Positions 4,536-5,864 of a DNA stretch of 5,864 nucleotides are shown one piece after another. The notes below the pieces were generated by a model that was not told the origin of the DNA, ran no database searches, and was given only the letters and a program-made list of their open reading frames with translations. The first letter of the stretch is position 1. Each line of letters opens with the position of its first letter. Origin of the DNA: DASZFV01 sp036494575 (lineage in GTDB: Bacteria > Myxococcota_A > Polyangia > Fen-1088); assembly GCA_036494575.1 (NCBI GenBank), contig DASXOE010000019.1, positions 1 through 5,864 on the forward strand, written 5' to 3'. Made by a program: the position numbers and the translations under genes.

Positions 4536-5864
4536 GTGGAGCCGCTCGGGAAAGACGCCGGCACGGCGGGCGGGGCGTCGCCCTCGCTGGGCCCGGTCGG
4601 GCCCGAGGCGGCCGCGGCGCCGCAGCCGCCGACGCACGCGCCCGCGTCGCTCGCGAAGCTCGCCTTCGGCGCCCTCGGGATCGTCTACGGCGACATCGGC
4701 ACCTCGCCCCTCTACGCCGTCAAGGAGTGCGTCGCCATGCCCCATGGCGTCCCCCCCACGGCGCCGAACGTCCTCGGGCTGCTCTCGCTGATCTTCTGGT
4801 CGCTGACGTTCGTCGTCACGATCAAATACCTCTACTTCGTCATGCGCGCCGACAACGAGGGCGAGGGCGGCGTGCTCGCCCTCATGGCGCTCGTCGCGCG
4901 GCGCAAGGGCAAGGCCAACGCCCGTTGGACGCCCCGGCTCGTCCTGCTCGGGCTCTTCGGCGCCGCGCTCCTCTATGGCGACGGCGTCATCACGCCCGCG
5001 ATCTCCGTGCTCTCGGCCGTCGAGGGCCTCGAGGTCGCGACGTCGACCTTCAACTCGATCGTCGTGCCTCTGACGTGCGTCATCCTCGTGGCGTTGTTTT
5101 GGGCGCAAAAAGGCGGCACGGCCCGCATCGCTTCCGTCTTCGCGCCCGTGACGCTGGCCTGGTTCCTCGCGATCGCGGCAATGGGGCTGCCGTGGGTGCT
5201 CCACGCGCCGGCGATCCTGGGCGCCGTCAATCCCATCCACGCGGTGCGCTTCTTCTCGGCGCACGGCGGGCACGGTTTCCTCGTCCTCGGTTCGGTCGTC
5301 CTGTGCGTGACGGGCGGCGAGGCGCTCTACGCCGACATGGGGCACTTCGGCACGCCAGCCATCCGCCGCGCCTGGATCGTTTGCGTCTTTCCGGCGCTGC
5401 TCATCAACTACTTCGGGCAGGGCGCGCTGCTCCTCGCGCGCCCCTGGGCAGCCGCGAATCCTTTCTACGCGCTCGTGCCGACGCCGTTGCTCATCCCCAT
5501 GGTGGCGCTCGCGACCGCGGCCACCGTCGTCGCGTCGCAGGCGCTCATCTCGGGCGTCTTCTCGCTCACGCGGCAGGCGGTCCAGCTCGGGTACTTGCCG
5601 CGCGTCACCGTCGTGCACACGTCGGCGCGCACCGAGGGGCAGATCTACATCCCCGAGGTGAACTGGCTGCTCATGGCGGCCTGCGTGCTGCTCGTCATCG
5701 GCTTCAAGGAGTCGACCCGTCTCGCGGCGGCCTACGGCATCGCGGTCACGGGTACGATGGCGATCACGTCGATCCTCTTCGCCGTGCACGCGCGCCGGGA
5801 GTGGGGCTGGAGCCGCGCGCGCGCCGGGGCGCTGCTGGCGTTGTTCCTGGCCTTCGACCTCTCG
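4536..5864 (+). CDS. kup: Kup-type potassium uptake transporter (partial, N-terminal 443 residues)
   Basis: An inner-membrane K+ importer of the KUP/HAK/KT family, which co-transports K+ with H+. Family signatures run throughout: FGALGIVYGDIGTSPLY (44-60, with Asp53 matching the conserved Asp of E. coli Kup), MRADNEGEGG (103-112), YGDGVITPAISVLSAVEGLEV (147-167), GGEALYADMGHFG (260-272), NYFGQGALLL (291-300), VVASQALISGVFSLTRQAVQLGYLPR (331-356), EGQIYIPEVNWLL (367-379) and AAAYGIAVTGTM (397-408). About ten to eleven membrane helices are visible. Full-length members are about 620-660 residues, so roughly a third, mostly the last helices and the cytoplasmic tail, lies off the right edge. GTG at 4536 is the only plausible start: an in-frame stop is at 4455 and no in-frame ATG precedes the conserved core. 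It gives a 40-residue Ala/Pro/Gly-rich tail, longer than in E. coli. Its control region is shared with the divergent lipoprotein gene. Confidence 0.97.
   Translation, partial: MEPLGKDAGTAGGASPSLGPVGPEAAAAPQPPTHAPASLAKLAFGALGIVYGDIGTSPLYAVKECVAMPHGVPPTAPNVLGLLSLIFWSLTFVVTIKYLYFVMRADNEGEGGVLALMALVARRKGKANARWTPRLVLLGLFGAALLYGDGVITPAISVLSAVEGLEVATSTFNSIVVPLTCVILVALFWAQKGGTARIASVFAPVTLAWFLAIAAMGLPWVLHAPAILGAVNPIHAVRFFSAHGGHGFLVLGSVVLCVTGGEALYADMGHFGTPAIRRAWIVCVFPALLINYFGQGALLLARPWAAANPFYALVPTPLLIPMVALATAATVVASQALISGVFSLTRQAVQLGYLPRVTVVHTSARTEGQIYIPEVNWLLMAACVLLVIGFKESTRLAAAYGIAVTGTMAITSILFAVHARREWGWSRARAGALLALFLAFDLS

Noticed and set aside
4533..5789. Minus-strand open frame of 418 codons opposite kup
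   Set aside because: The product is mostly Arg/Asp/Glu/His with no fold signal, while the plus strand encodes unmistakable Kup motifs across the same span.

Overview
The window is high-GC DNA (roughly two thirds G+C by eye) from what looks like a myxobacterium, probably of the Polyangiales/Sorangiineae group. That placement is an inference. It rests on three things: a secreted TPR protein with a long Ala/Pro linker and a C-terminal membrane hairpin, a short lipoprotein-like start with a Y-x-P-D-P-x-S-G-x-L-x-C pattern that I associate with these bacteria, and a stand-alone REC-GAF-HD-GYP regulator. No rRNA, tRNA, insertion sequence, CRISPR array or phage gene is visible.

Layout, left to right. 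Five genes lie on the minus strand, so they are transcribed right to left. In order of transcription they are: a coiled-coil lipoprotein of unknown function (4346-3666); a response regulator with GAF and HD-GYP domains, a likely cyclic-di-GMP phosphodiesterase, with a TTG start (3490-1850); a secreted single-domain cupin (1715-1212); a secreted TPR/proline-rich/two-helix membrane protein (1028-108); and the first 36 codons of an exported protein that starts inside the stop codon of the TPR gene (108-1) and runs off the left edge. On the plus strand, a Kup/Trk-type potassium transporter begins at a GTG at 4536, diverging from the coiled-coil gene, and runs off the right edge after 443 codons.

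The genes do not form an obvious pathway. The HD-GYP protein links a phosphorelay input to cyclic-di-GMP turnover. The others are envelope proteins: lipoprotein, periplasmic cupin, TPR membrane protein and K+ uptake. Only the TPR gene and its downstream partner are tightly coupled (TGATG overlap). The other gaps are 134-183 bases, long enough for separate promoters.

The most interesting signals are in the gaps. The heptamer GCGCTTG occurs four times in the window, always between genes and always in the minus orientation, and two copies are embedded in a shared 14-base word. Three ACATGA repeats spaced 12 and 11 bases apart lie upstream of kup. The kup ribosome-binding site sits inside a small hairpin with a possible alternative partner. 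A near-perfect 30-base palindrome follows the coiled-coil gene. The HD-GYP leader has two ACCGGT boxes 11 bases apart and a strong ribosome-binding site that serves only a three-codon mini-ORF. I do not see a clearly new multi-gene system; the regulatory signals are candidates, not proven elements.
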